A stretch of 64,000 nt of DNA from Pseudomonas guariconensis (GCF_900102675.1 NZ_FMYX01000015.1:83993-147992); one strand, 5' to 3'. Shown: positions 52,526-61,211, counted from the first letter of the stretch. The notes: a model not told the origin generated them from the sequence alone. Translations and numbers: made by a program.

Positions 52526-53842
52526 ATGGGCCAATGGCTCGACAGCCTGACCGGCTGGCTCAGCGCCAACCCCCAGTGGCTTGGCCTGGCGATTTTCCTG
52601 GTGGCCTGCGTGGAATGCCTGGCCATCGCCGGCATCATCGTGCCGGGGACCGTTCTGCTATTCGCCGTGGCCGTGCTGGCCGGCAGCGGCGCCTTCAGCC
52701 TCGGCGAGACATTGCTGCTGGGCTTTCTCGGCGGGCTGCTGGGGGACGCGGTGTCGTACTCACTGGGCAAGCGGTTCCATCAGAACATCCGCCGCCTGCC
52801 GCTATTGCGCCATCATCCGGAATGGATCGGCAGCGCCGAGGCCTACTTCCAGCGTTATGGAATCGCCAGCTTGCTGGTAGGACGCTTCATCGGCCCGCTG
52901 CGACCGATGCTGCCCATGGTCGCAGGCATGTTCGACATGCCGCTGCCGCGCTTCATCGCCGTCAGCCTGCTGGCCGGCGCCGGCTGGTCGGTGGCTTACC
53001 TGTTGCCGGGCTGGGCCACCGGGGCGGCTATGCGTCTACCTCTGCCGGAAGGGTTCTGGCTGGATGCAGGCGTCATCGCCGGCACGTTGGCGGTGCTGAT
53101 CGGCTTTAGCCTCAACAGCAGCCTGCGTGACCAGCGCTACGGCACACGCCTGATCGCCGGCCTGAGCCTCCTCGCCCTGGCAGGCATCTTCTTGGGCTGG
53201 CCATTTCTGCACGAATTCGACCAAGGAATCATGACCCTGGTGCAGGAGCACCGTAGCCAGGCAGTCGATGGCGCCGTGGTGCTGATCACCCGCTTGGGAG
53301 ATTTTCGTACACAGCTGTTCCTGGGTGGCTTGCTCACCGGGCTTCTGTTGCTGGCACGGCAGTGGCGTCATGCCCTGTTCGCCGGTGGCGCGCTGATGGG
53401 TACGGCGATCGCCAACGGCACGTTGAAATGGCTATTCGCTCGCGCACGCCCCGAAGTACTGACCGACCCACTGACCAGCTACAGCATGCCCAGCGGCCAC
53501 AGCTCGGCGTCGTTTGCGTTCTTCCTAGTGCTGGCAGTGCTGGCCGGACGCGGCCAGCCACCGCGCATGCGCCTGACCTGGGTGATGCTGGGCTGCCTGC
53601 CGGCACTGGCGATCGCCTTGTCGCGGGTATATCTTGGGGCCCATTGGCCGACCGATATCCTTGCCGGAGCGCTGTTGGCGTGTTGCGTCTGCGCGCTGAG
53701 CCTGACCCTGGTGCAGCATCGCCAACCCCTTCAGGCCTTGCCGCTGCGCGTGTGGTGGCTGGTACTGCCGGCCTGCGTTGCCCTGTTGGCGTTCTTCGCC
53801 CTGCACGCCCTGCCCCAGGCGCTGTTGCGCTACCAATATTGA
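52526..53842 (+). CDS. DedA-PAP2 phosphatase fusion membrane protein
   Basis: A 438-aa protein with two parts. Residues ~10-185 are a DedA/SNARE-associated domain: GIIVPGTVLLFAVAVLAGSG, GFLGGLLGDAVSYSLGKRF and YFQRYGIASLLVGRFIGPLRPMLPMVAGMFDM. Residues ~200-425 are a PAP2 phosphatase with its three motifs: K-x6-RP in LKWLFARARPE (K near 300), YSMPSGHSSASFAF (near 321) and SRVYLGAHWPTD. DedA proteins flip undecaprenyl phosphate or phosphatidylethanolamine, and PAP2 enzymes dephosphorylate lipid pyrophosphates. The fusion would suit lipid-carrier recycling, an inference. Confidence 0.88.
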   Translation: MGQWLDSLTGWLSANPQWLGLAIFLVACVECLAIAGIIVPGTVLLFAVAVLAGSGAFSLGETLLLGFLGGLLGDAVSYSLGKRFHQNIRRLPLLRHHPEWIGSAEAYFQRYGIASLLVGRFIGPLRPMLPMVAGMFDMPLPRFIAVSLLAGAGWSVAYLLPGWATGAAMRLPLPEGFWLDAGVIAGTLAVLIGFSLNSSLRDQRYGTRLIAGLSLLALAGIFLGWPFLHEFDQGIMTLVQEHRSQAVDGAVVLITRLGDFRTQLFLGGLLTGLLLLARQWRHALFAGGALMGTAIANGTLKWLFARARPEVLTDPLTSYSMPSGHSSASFAFFLVLAVLAGRGQPPRMRLTWVMLGCLPALAIALSRVYLGAHWPTDILAGALLACCVCALSLTLVQHRQPLQALPLRVWWLVLPACVALLAFFALHALPQALLRYQY

Positions 53843-53878
53843 GACGCGACCGGTTCGGTGTACTCGCCGCCGATTCAC

Positions 53879-53934
53879 AGGTAAACCCGCTTGTGCGTTA
53901 TTTCTGCGGGAGCGGGTTTACCCGCGAAAGGGCC
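53879..53934. repeat. REP element, complete plus half copy
   Basis: A complete REP unit CTGCGGGAGCGGGTTTACCCGCGAAAG (53904-53930) is preceded by an inverted partial copy AGGTAAACCCGCTT (53880-53892). It lies between the convergent DedA-PAP2 and Lon-N genes. Confidence 0.6.
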
Positions 53935-53985
53935 CAGACAAGCAATGCAACGGACCGTTGCATCTACTGCGCTGCACCGGGCAAT

Positions 53986-54582
53986 TCAAGCAAACAGCTC
54001 GCCCTGGATGCGGTCCAGCAGGTTCTGGATGGCCTCAAGCCGCAACTGCGGCGAGTCGATGGCCAACAGGTCGAGCTTGTCTTCTTCCATGAACGGCAAC
54101 AGGTAGCCCAGCTGGTTGGCCAGGGACTGGCATCCATCCACGGCCCGCGGCATATCCAGCGCCGCCACCATCGGGTGTTCACCCAGCGCTTGCAGCAGCG
54201 CCAGCAGATCGTCATCCCGCTCGGACAACGCGCTGTCCGCAAGCTCCGGCAGCCAGTGCACATCGCCAACCATCAACTGATCTTTCTGCACCTCGGTCTG
54301 CTCCAGGCGGAAACGCCGCACGCCTTCCACACGGATGCCCAGCAAGCCGTTTTCCTGCTGCACGAAGTCGCGGATCAGCGCCTCGCAGCCGACCGAGGCC
54401 ACCACCGGCGGCGCCTTGCCGACCTGCTCGCCCTCGAGGATGCACACCACGCCGAACCCACCGCCCTGCTTCATGCAACGGCTGATCATGTCCAGGTAGC
54501 GCGCCTCGAAAATCTGCAGATCGAGCAGGCAGCCGGGAAACAGCACGGTATCGAGGGGAAACAGCGGTAGCGTCATCTTCAT
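53986..54582 (-). CDS. Lon N-terminal (substrate-binding) domain protein
   Basis: A 198-aa protein consisting only of a Lon-N/LON_SB domain: TLPLFPLDTVLFPGCLLDLQIFEARYLDMISRCM at the start, then GFGVVCILEGEQVG and EGVRRFRLEQTEVQKDQLMVGDVHWL. It has no ATPase or protease domain. Such stand-alone proteins, like PA4014-type genes as I recall, are of unknown function and may bind unfolded segments. It lies 3 bases after lrgB and completes lrgA-lrgB-Lon-N. Confidence 0.88.
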   Translation of the reverse strand: MKMTLPLFPLDTVLFPGCLLDLQIFEARYLDMISRCMKQGGGFGVVCILEGEQVGKAPPVVASVGCEALIRDFVQQENGLLGIRVEGVRRFRLEQTEVQKDQLMVGDVHWLPELADSALSERDDDLLALLQALGEHPMVAALDMPRAVDGCQSLANQLGYLLPFMEEDKLDLLAIDSPQLRLEAIQNLLDRIQGELFA

Positions 54583-54585
54583 TCC

Positions 54586-55302
54586 TCACACCAGCAGGCT
54601 GACCGCCAACGGCAGGAACACCGCCGTGGCCACGCCCATCAGGCTCATCGCCAGCGCGGCGAACGCGCCGCATTCGTCACTTTCCTGCAAGGCAACCGAG
54701 GTGCCTACCGCATGAGCGGTGATGCCCAGAGACATGCCGCGCGCCTCGGGGCTGAGCACGCCAAAGCGGGTCAGCAAAGCCGGGCCGAAGATTGCCCCGA
54801 TCACCCCGGTGATCAGCACGAACACCGCTGCCAGAGCCGCAACGCCACCAATCTGCTCGGCCACCAGCATGGCAATGGGTGATGTCACCGACTTTGGCGC
54901 CATGGTCATCAGGATCATGTGCTCGGCCCCAAACCACCACCCCAGCGCCAGGCACGCCACGGTGGCGAACAGGCCTCCGATTACCAGCGTAGTAAATGTC
55001 GGCCAGAACAGTTGGCGGATCCGCCGCAGGTTCAGGTAGAGCGGCACAGCCAAGGCCACGGTGGCCGGGCCCAGGAGGATGTAGAGGATCTCGGTACTCT
55101 TGCGATACTCGGTGTAATCGATGCCACACGCCAGCAGTACGCCGATGACCAGCACCATCGACATCAATACCGGTTGCAGGAAGATCCAGCGGGTTTTCTC
55201 GTAGGCTGCCAACACCACCTGGTAGGCCCCCAGGGTGATGCCAATACCGAACAGAGGATGGTGGATGACCGCGTCGAGCGCGCCTTGCCAGTCGAACATC
55301 AT
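54586..55302 (-). CDS. LrgB/CidB family protein
   Basis: A 238-aa inner-membrane protein with about seven to eight hydrophobic helices: FGIGITLGAYQVVLAAYEKTRW, YTEYRKSTEILYILLGPATVALAVPLYLN, MTMAPKSVTSPIAMLVAEQIGGVAALAAVF and ARGMSLGITAHAVGTSVALQESDECGAFAAL. LrgB/CidB proteins work with a small holin-like partner in murein hydrolase control or in metabolite export. Its start overlaps lrgA by 4 bases, supporting joint translation. Confidence 0.9.
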   Translation of the reverse strand: MMFDWQGALDAVIHHPLFGIGITLGAYQVVLAAYEKTRWIFLQPVLMSMVLVIGVLLACGIDYTEYRKSTEILYILLGPATVALAVPLYLNLRRIRQLFWPTFTTLVIGGLFATVACLALGWWFGAEHMILMTMAPKSVTSPIAMLVAEQIGGVAALAAVFVLITGVIGAIFGPALLTRFGVLSPEARGMSLGITAHAVGTSVALQESDECGAFAALAMSLMGVATAVFLPLAVSLLV

Positions 55303-55661
55303 GGCTGCTCCTTGTGCTTGCCTTGGCGGTTGATGAGCTTTTGCATCAGCACACCGACGAACACTAGGGTCACCAGGCAGGAAATCACCAAGGCGCCGGC
55401 GATGGCCCAGAAGTCCGCGGCGATGTCCTTGGCATAGACCATCACACCCACCGCCGGCGGCACCAGCAGCAACGGAAGGTAGCGCAGCAGGCTACCGGAC
55501 GCCTCACTCAAAGGCTTGCCCACTTCCCCTCGCACCATCAGCGATACCAGCAACAGCAGCAGGCCAATGATCGGTCCCGGCAAGATGGGTACGAACAGAT
55601 GATTGATCGCCGTCCCCAGCAGTTGAAACAACACCAGCCAGGTCAAACCACGCAACAGCAT
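55299..55661 (-). CDS. LrgA/CidA holin-like family protein
   Basis: A 120-aa protein with four membrane helices: LVLFQLLGTAINHLF, PGPIIGLLLLLVSLMV, LPLLLVPPAVGVMVYAKDI and AIAGALVISCLVTLVFVGVLMQ. It has a short charged C-terminus (INRQGKHKEQP). The pattern and the overlap with an LrgB protein fit CidA/LrgA. It heads the lrgA-lrgB-Lon-N unit. No LytTR- or LysR-type regulator lies beside it. Confidence 0.9.
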   Translation of the reverse strand: MLLRGLTWLVLFQLLGTAINHLFVPILPGPIIGLLLLLVSLMVRGEVGKPLSEASGSLLRYLPLLLVPPAVGVMVYAKDIAADFWAIAGALVISCLVTLVFVGVLMQKLINRQGKHKEQP

Positions 55662-55821
55662 AAGGATCTCCTCCAGGCAGTGCGGCCATTATAAGCATGC
55701 GCCCGGCAGCCCTAGTAAGCCGATTTGCGGCGAAAAGATGACAACTTGACTGTAACGGACGGCCGTGATGATCTTGCACTGCCGTACCAAATCGAGCAGC
55801 AAGACAACCTGGAGAGTCGCG

Positions 55822-56277
55822 ATGCCCTATGTACCTGTTAGCGCGTTATCGCAGTATGTCGGCAAGGAACTGGGACGTTCCGAGTGGTTGAAGATCGATC
55901 AGCAGCGCATCAACCTGTTTGCCGAGGCCACGGGGGACTTCCAGTTCATCCATGTCGACCCGAACAAGGCCGCCAAGACGCCATTCGGCGGCACCATCGC
56001 CCACGGTTTCTTGACCCTCTCGCTGATTCCCAAGTTGATGGAGGACATTCTCGTCCTGCCCGAAGGTCTGAAGATGGCGCTCAACTACGGGCTGGACAGC
56101 GTGCGATTCATCCAGCCGGTAAAGGTGGACAGCCGGGTGCGCCTGAGAGTCGAGCTGGCCGACGCCACCGAGAAAAAGCCCGGGCAATGGCTGCTCAAGA
56201 TCACCGCCACCCTGGAAATCGAAGGCGAGGAAAAACCGGCCTATATTGCCGAGCCACTCTCGTTGTGCTTCGCCTGA
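55822..56277 (+). CDS. MaoC-like (R)-specific enoyl-CoA hydratase
   Basis: A 151-aa hot-dog-fold hydratase with the MaoC motif FAEATGDFQFIHVDPNKAAKTPFGGTIAHGF, including the catalytic Asp and His. It likely hydrates enoyl-CoA/ACP thioesters (PhaJ-like). ATG 55822 has a GGAGAG ribosome-binding site; an open frame to 55765 is not supported. It is divergent from lrgA and followed by a REP pair. Confidence 0.88.
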   Translation: MPYVPVSALSQYVGKELGRSEWLKIDQQRINLFAEATGDFQFIHVDPNKAAKTPFGGTIAHGFLTLSLIPKLMEDILVLPEGLKMALNYGLDSVRFIQPVKVDSRVRLRVELADATEKKPGQWLLKITATLEIEGEEKPAYIAEPLSLCFA

Positions 56278-56305
56278 CTCGGGACCACCCGCCAGCCCTT
56301 CACGA

Positions 56306-56385
56306 GTGAACCGCTCCCACAGGCGCGGCGCTTCCATCAAAAGCACCGCAAAACCTGTGGGAGCGGCTTTACCCGCGAAGGGGCC
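56306..56385. repeat. REP inverted pair (REPIN)
   Basis: CCGCTCCCACAGG (56311-56323) and CCTGTGGGAGCGG (56354-56366) form a perfect 13-bp inverted repeat, the second followed by CTTTACCCGCGAAGGGGCC. This is a standard head-to-tail REP pair between the MaoC and MORN genes. Confidence 0.65.
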
Positions 56386-56470
56386 GCACAGGCCATAGGC
56401 GTGCGGCGCCCAGTACCTTCGCCGGCGCATTCTGCGGCATACTCGACGCATCGTTTGCCCGGAATCCGCC

Positions 56471-58204
56471 ATGCGCGCACTGCTGCCCTTCACCTTGATC
56501 CTGCTGCTCGCCGCTTGTGGCGAAGGCGAACCCTTGTTGCCACCGGATGCTCGCCTGCCCGATGGGGGCCGCTACCGAGGGCAGGTGGTCGACGGCCTGC
56601 TGCAGGGCGAAGGGCGCATCGACTACCCCAATGGGAGTTGGTACGCCGGCACTTTCCTCAACGGCCAATGGCATGGCCAGGGCGAGTGGCACGGCAGTAA
56701 TGGCGAGATCTACCGAGGTCAGTTCGCCGAAGGCCTGTTCCATGGCTTGGGCGATCTGACCACACCCGGTAGCCACTACGCGGGCACTTTCAAGCATGGC
56801 CGGCGCGACGGCGAAGGCACCCTCAAGCAAAACGACCAGACCTACCGCGGCCAGTTCGCCAACGACCAGTACGAAGGCGCCGGCGAACTGGAGCTGGCCG
56901 ACGGCAGCCGCTACCAGGGCTTGTTCGCCAAAGGCAAACCCAACGGCGCCGGCGTCCGCAGCGATGCCAGCGGCAATCAGTTCAGTGGCCACTTCGTCGA
57001 CGGCTTGCTCCAGGGAGCCGGCACCTACGACAGCGTCGAAGGCGAGCAATACATCGGCGAGTTCAAGGACAACCGCCTCGAAGGCCGCGGACGTTACGAG
57101 AACGCCGAGGGCGATGTATGGATCGGTGACTTCAAAGACGGCACCCTCGACGGCCAGGGCGAGATGCTCGGCAGCGATGGCAGCCGCTACAAAGGCGGCT
57201 TTCGCGACTGGCAGTTCAGCGGCAAAGGCCACCTGCAACTCGCCGACGGTAGCCAGTATGTGGGCAATTTCGAGAACGACACCTACCAGGGCCATGGCCG
57301 GCTGATCCAGGCCAACGGCAAGGTCGAAGGCGGGTATTGGGTCAAGGGCGTACGGGTACGCGACGAGAAGAACAAACTGCTCCCCGACCCGCTGGATCTG
57401 GCCCTGCTCAACCAAGGCCAACTGCTCGAGCGGTCGCTGGCCAGCGTGCCGCCTTCCCAACCGCCGATCCAGCTGTATAGCCTGGTTGTGGCTGGCGACG
57501 GCCAGCAGAGCGTGTTTTTGCGTGAGGCCGACTACGTGAGCAATATGCTCAAGATCCGCTTCGGCGCCCATGGCCAGATCACCTTGGTCAACCACCGCGA
57601 CCATATGGCCGACCGTCCCATGGCCACTCGCGAGAACCTTACCCGTGCCGCGCGCACCCTGGCCGAGCGCAGCGGCCCTGAAGACCTGATTTTCATCTAC
57701 CTCACCAGCCATGGCAGCCCTGACCACCAACTGGTATTCGACCAGCCCCGCCTGCAACTGGCGGACCTGTCCGCCGACGAATTAGCCAGCGCCTTGGCTC
57801 CGCTCAAGGAGCGCGACAAGGTCATTGTGATCTCGGCCTGCTATTCAGGTGGCTATATCGCCCCGCTCAAGGACGACCGCACGCTGATCATGACTGCGGC
57901 GCGCCCCGACCGGGTGTCCTTCGGCTGTTCGGAAGAGGCTGATTTCACCTATTTCGGCGACGCCCTGTTCGCCGAAGCGCTGAATCAGACCGACGACCTC
58001 AAGCAGGCCTTCGAACTGGCGCGCGCCAGTGTTGCCGAACGTGAAAGAAGGGAAGGTTTCGAAGCCTCCGAGCCGCAGCTCTGGGCACCGCCTGCAGTGC
58101 TTGCACACTGGCAGAGCCTGCGCCGGCAACAGGCCGAGGAAGCCTTGCGCAATGAAGCCCAACCAGTGCGTGGGGACCAGGCAAAAACACCTGAGGCCCA
58201 CTAA
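56471..58204 (+). CDS. MORN-repeat lipoprotein with C-terminal C13/caspase-like peptidase domain
   Basis: A 577-aa lipoprotein (lipobox LLAACG, Cys16). About 11 MORN repeats (~33-290) of the pattern YxGxFxxGxxxGxG span most of the N-terminal half, e.g. SRYQGLFAKGKPNGAG and EQYIGEFKDNRLEGRG. The C-terminal ~200 residues (~335-540) match the C13 legumain-like/caspase-fold family: catalytic His414 in IYLTSHGSPDH and Cys457 in VISACYSGGYIAPL, preceded by a strand and followed by MTAARPDRVSFG. The mature protein would be outside the cytoplasm. MORN repeats usually bind lipid or protein; the protease partner is unknown. Confidence 0.85.
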   Translation: MRALLPFTLILLLAACGEGEPLLPPDARLPDGGRYRGQVVDGLLQGEGRIDYPNGSWYAGTFLNGQWHGQGEWHGSNGEIYRGQFAEGLFHGLGDLTTPGSHYAGTFKHGRRDGEGTLKQNDQTYRGQFANDQYEGAGELELADGSRYQGLFAKGKPNGAGVRSDASGNQFSGHFVDGLLQGAGTYDSVEGEQYIGEFKDNRLEGRGRYENAEGDVWIGDFKDGTLDGQGEMLGSDGSRYKGGFRDWQFSGKGHLQLADGSQYVGNFENDTYQGHGRLIQANGKVEGGYWVKGVRVRDEKNKLLPDPLDLALLNQGQLLERSLASVPPSQPPIQLYSLVVAGDGQQSVFLREADYVSNMLKIRFGAHGQITLVNHRDHMADRPMATRENLTRAARTLAERSGPEDLIFIYLTSHGSPDHQLVFDQPRLQLADLSADELASALAPLKERDKVIVISACYSGGYIAPLKDDRTLIMTAARPDRVSFGCSEEADFTYFGDALFAEALNQTDDLKQAFELARASVAERERREGFEASEPQLWAPPAVLAHWQSLRRQQAEEALRNEAQPVRGDQAKTPEAH

Positions 58205-58232
58205 GCTTGGTAGTAACAAAGGGAGAGACATC

Positions 58233-58877
58233 ATGTACTTGACGCCTCAGCATGTCCTGCTTGCCGGAGCCACGGGTCTTACGGGTGAACACCTGCTCGA
58301 CCGCCTGCTCAACGAGCCCACCATCAGCCGGGTGCTGGCGCCGACCCGCCGCCCGCTGGCCGAACATCCACACTTGGAAAACCCCGTGGGTGATCCGGCC
58401 GTGTTTCTCCCGCAACTGGCCGGTCGCGTCGATATCGCTTTCTGCTGCCTGGGCACCACGCTCAAGCAGGCAGGCTCGGAAACCGCCTTCCGCGCCGTAG
58501 ACCTGGACATGGTCGTCGCCTTCAGCAAACGAGCCCGGGAAATGGGCGCCCGTCACCTGCTGGTGGTCAGCGCCCTGGGCGCCGACCCCAAATCGTCGAT
58601 CTTCTACAACCGGGTCAAGGGCGAGATGGAAGAAGCACTCAAGGCCCAGGACTGGCCACAATTGACCATCGTCCGACCTTCGCTGCTGCTGGGAGACCGT
58701 GTCGAACCCCGGGCAAGCGAACGCATTGCCGCCCCCTTCGCCCGCCTGATCCCTGGCAAGTACCGGGGCATTGAAGCCTGCACCCTGGCCCGAGCACTGT
58801 GGCGCCTGGCTTTGGAGGAAGAGGACGGGATTCGGATCGTCGAGTCCGACGAGTTGCGCAAGCTGGGCAAGAAATAG
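58233..58877 (+). CDS. NAD(P)-binding Rossmann-fold protein (atypical SDR)
   Basis: A 214-aa protein with the dinucleotide-binding motif HVLLAGATGLTGEHLLDRLL, then FCCLGTTLKQAGSETAF, HLLVVSALGADPKSSIFYNRVKGEMEEAL and LTIVRPSLLLGDR, as in YbjT/HTATIP2-like oxidoreductases. The YNRVKGE motif contains the Tyr-x3-Lys pair. Substrate unknown. ATG 58233 has a GGGAGAGACA ribosome-binding site 28 bases after the MORN gene, so the two may be cotranscribed. A REP pair follows. Confidence 0.86.
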   Translation: MYLTPQHVLLAGATGLTGEHLLDRLLNEPTISRVLAPTRRPLAEHPHLENPVGDPAVFLPQLAGRVDIAFCCLGTTLKQAGSETAFRAVDLDMVVAFSKRAREMGARHLLVVSALGADPKSSIFYNRVKGEMEEALKAQDWPQLTIVRPSLLLGDRVEPRASERIAAPFARLIPGKYRGIEACTLARALWRLALEEEDGIRIVESDELRKLGKK

Positions 58878-58885
58878 CCTAGCGC

Positions 58886-58945
58886 TGGCAAACCCGCTCC
58901 CACCTGACCTGCGCAAGGCCCGTTGGGAGCGGGTTCACCCGATAA
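58886..58945. repeat. REP inverted pair (REPIN)
   Basis: AACCCGCTCCCA (58891-58902) and TGGGAGCGGGTT (58924-58935) form a perfect 12-bp inverted repeat between convergent genes. Confidence 0.6.
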
Positions 58946-58951
58946 ACGCCC

Positions 58952-59239
58952 TCACAGACCGCCCGTGGCGTTGAACCCCACCCCTGCCGCGGTCAGCAAC
59001 GACAGTGGCAATAACAATGTGTCCAGCAATGCGCTACCCGGCAGGTCCAGCCCCGGGTAAGCCGGCGCCTGGGTGCCAAAGCGATCCTCGGGGCAGCAGC
59101 CGCCGTTCATCACATACAGGTCCAGCCGCGTTCCTGCATACACGACCGGTGCCCCGGGTTTGTTGGCATCCAAGGTGCGCACGGTCGCGCAGCCGCTGAG
59201 CAGCACCACCGCCAGCATTCCCACCAGCAGTCGGCTCAA
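58952..59239 (-). CDS. YceK/YidQ-family lipoprotein
   Basis: A 95-aa lipoprotein (lipobox LLSGCATVRTL) with the YceK/YidQ patterns: KPGAPVVYAGTRLDLY, YPGLDLPGSALLDTLLLPLSLL. A Cys pair lies in NGGCCPEDRFG. The function of the family is unknown; the membrane-facing C-terminus is hydrophobic. Its start overlaps the ubiX stop by 4 bases, so it is the last gene of mpl-ubiX-yceK. Confidence 0.82.
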   Translation of the reverse strand: MSRLLVGMLAVVLLSGCATVRTLDANKPGAPVVYAGTRLDLYVMNGGCCPEDRFGTQAPAYPGLDLPGSALLDTLLLPLSLLTAAGVGFNATGGL

Positions 59240-59865
59240 TCGTCAGCCCCGAAATGATGCTCACCCCAGCGCGGCAGCATGTCCTGGGGGATGTTCAGCA
59301 GATTGAGGATGCGCGCCACGACGAAGTCGACAAGATCGTCGATGGTCTGGGGCTGGTGATAGAAGCCTGGGGCCGCCGGCAGGATCACCGCGCCCATCTG
59401 CGACAGCTTGAGCATGTTCTCCAGATGGATGGTCGAGAACGGCGCCTCGCGGGGCACGAGGATCAACTGGCGGCGCTCCTTGAGGGTGACGTCCGCGGCA
59501 CGCTCGATCAGGTTGTTGCAGGCTCCCGTGGCGATGGCCGACAACGTTCCGGTGGAGCACGGCACCACCACCATCGCCGCCGGCGCGCCGGAGCCGGAGG
59601 CCACCGGCGCCATCCAGTCTTCCTTGCCGTACACGCGGATCTGCCCGTCGGCAGCGCCTGTGTACTCGGTGAGGAAGGTCTGCATCGCTTGAGGTTTGGC
59701 CGGCAGTACCACGTCGGTCTCGGTGGACATCACCAATTGCGCGGCCTTGGAGATCAGAAAGTGCACCTCCCGGTCCTCGCGCACCAGGCAATCGAGCAGG
59801 CGTAGGCCATATTGCGCGCCGGAGGCGCCGGTCATGGCCAGGGTGATGCGCTCCGGACCGCTCAC
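59236..59865 (-). CDS. ubiX: Flavin prenyltransferase UbiX
   Basis: A 209-aa enzyme making prenylated FMN for the decarboxylase UbiD. Motifs are LAMTGASGAQYGLRLLD, PVASGSGAPAAMVVVPCSTGTLSAIATGACNNLIERAADVTLKERRQLILVPREAPFS and AVILPAAPGFYHQPQTIDDLVDFV. Its start overlaps the mpl stop by 4 bases. ubiD is not present in the window, so the partner is elsewhere. Confidence 0.93.
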   Translation of the reverse strand: MSGPERITLAMTGASGAQYGLRLLDCLVREDREVHFLISKAAQLVMSTETDVVLPAKPQAMQTFLTEYTGAADGQIRVYGKEDWMAPVASGSGAPAAMVVVPCSTGTLSAIATGACNNLIERAADVTLKERRQLILVPREAPFSTIHLENMLKLSQMGAVILPAAPGFYHQPQTIDDLVDFVVARILNLLNIPQDMLPRWGEHHFGADD

Positions 59866-61211
59866 TTGAGGGCCTCGGCCAGTTTGCCGTGCAGCCCGCC
59901 AAAGCCGCCGTTGCTCATGATGACCACGTGGGTGCCTGGGCGCGCCTGGCCTTTGACCCGCTCAATGATCGCCTCGAGGCTGTCGGCCACTACCGAGGGT
60001 ACCTTGCACTGCGCTGCGGTGGCCGCCAGGTCCCAGCCCAGGTTGGGGGGGGCGTACCAGATCACTTGGTCGGCGTGCTCGACGCTGTCCGGCAGGCCGT
60101 CACGGTGGGCACCCAACTTCATGGAGTTGGAACGCGGCTCGATCACCGCAATCACCGGCGCCTCGCCGACGCGCTTGCGCAGGCCGTCGAGGGTGGTGGC
60201 GATGGCGGTCGGGTGATGGGCGAAGTCGTCATAGATGGTCACGCCTTGAACCTCGGCGACCTTTTCCATCCGCCGCTTGACGCTCTTGAAGGCGCTCAGG
60301 CCTTCAATGGCCATGGCCGGCGCCACCCCCACATGGCGAGCTGCAGCCAAGGTGGCCAGGGCGTTGGCGACGTTGTGCTGGCCGGTCAACTCCCACTGGA
60401 CTGCTCCTTGGACCACGCCTTCGAACAACACCTCGAAGTGCGAGCCATCGGCGCTCAGCAGGCGCGCCTGCCATTGGCCGCCCTCGCCTGTGGTTTGCAC
60501 CGGCGTCCAGCAACCCATGCCGATGACGCGCTCCAAGGCCTGTTCTGTGGTGGGGTGGATGACCAGGCCTTCGCTAGGGACGGTTCGCACCAAATGGTGG
60601 AACTGCCGCTCGATGGACGCCAGATCTGGGAAGATATCCGCATGATCGAACTCAAGATTATTGAGGATCGCCGTACGGGGGTGGTAATGGACGAACTTCG
60701 AACGCTTGTCGAAGAAGGCGCTGTCGTACTCGTCGGCTTCGACGACGAAGAACGGCGTGCCGCCCAGGCGTGCCGATACCGAGAAGTTCTGCGGCACGCC
60801 GCCGATCAAGAAGCCCGGGCTCATGCCTGCATGTTCCAGCACCCAGGCCAGCATGCTGCTGGTGGTGGTCTTGCCGTGGGTCCCGGCCACTGCCAGCACC
60901 CAACGGCCCTGCAGCACGTGATCGGCCAACCACTGAGGGCCGGAGACATAGGGCAGCCCCTTGTTCAGCACGTACTCCACGGCCGGGTTGCCCCGGGACA
61001 TGGCGTTGCCGATCACCACCAGGTCAGGCGCTGGCTCCAGCTGGGCCGGATCGTACCCTTGGGTCAACTGGATGCCCTGGGCCTCCAACTGAGTGCTCAT
61101 GGGAGGGTAGACGTTGGCGTCGGAGCCGGTGACCCGATGGCCCAGCTCCTTGGCCAGCACCGCCAGCGAACCCATGAAAGTGCCGCAAATACCGAGAATG
61201 TGAATGTGCAT
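59862..61211 (-). CDS. mpl: UDP-MurNAc:L-alanyl-gamma-D-glutamyl-meso-DAP ligase Mpl
   Basis: A 449-aa Mur ligase reusing the recycled tripeptide. It has the N-terminal MHIHILGICGTFMGSLA, the ATP loop GTHGKTTTSSMLAWVLE, the central YDSAFFDKRSKFVHYHP and NNLEFDHADIFPDL, and the C-terminal VQGVTIYDDFAHHPTAIATTL. ATG 61211 is preferred over the in-frame upstream start at 61265. A run of eight G (plus strand; eight C in the gene) at 60045-60052 encodes part of APPN. It overlaps ubiX by 4 bases. Confidence 0.94.
   Translation of the reverse strand: MHIHILGICGTFMGSLAVLAKELGHRVTGSDANVYPPMSTQLEAQGIQLTQGYDPAQLEPAPDLVVIGNAMSRGNPAVEYVLNKGLPYVSGPQWLADHVLQGRWVLAVAGTHGKTTTSSMLAWVLEHAGMSPGFLIGGVPQNFSVSARLGGTPFFVVEADEYDSAFFDKRSKFVHYHPRTAILNNLEFDHADIFPDLASIERQFHHLVRTVPSEGLVIHPTTEQALERVIGMGCWTPVQTTGEGGQWQARLLSADGSHFEVLFEGVVQGAVQWELTGQHNVANALATLAAARHVGVAPAMAIEGLSAFKSVKRRMEKVAEVQGVTIYDDFAHHPTAIATTLDGLRKRVGEAPVIAVIEPRSNSMKLGAHRDGLPDSVEHADQVIWYAPPNLGWDLAATAAQCKVPSVVADSLEAIIERVKGQARPGTHVVIMSNGGFGGLHGKLAEALK

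Noticed and set aside
56369..57757. A 462-codon minus-strand frame over the MORN gene
   Set aside because: It is antisense to MORN repeats, and the alanine/valine-rich translation reflects the repeated DNA rather than a gene.
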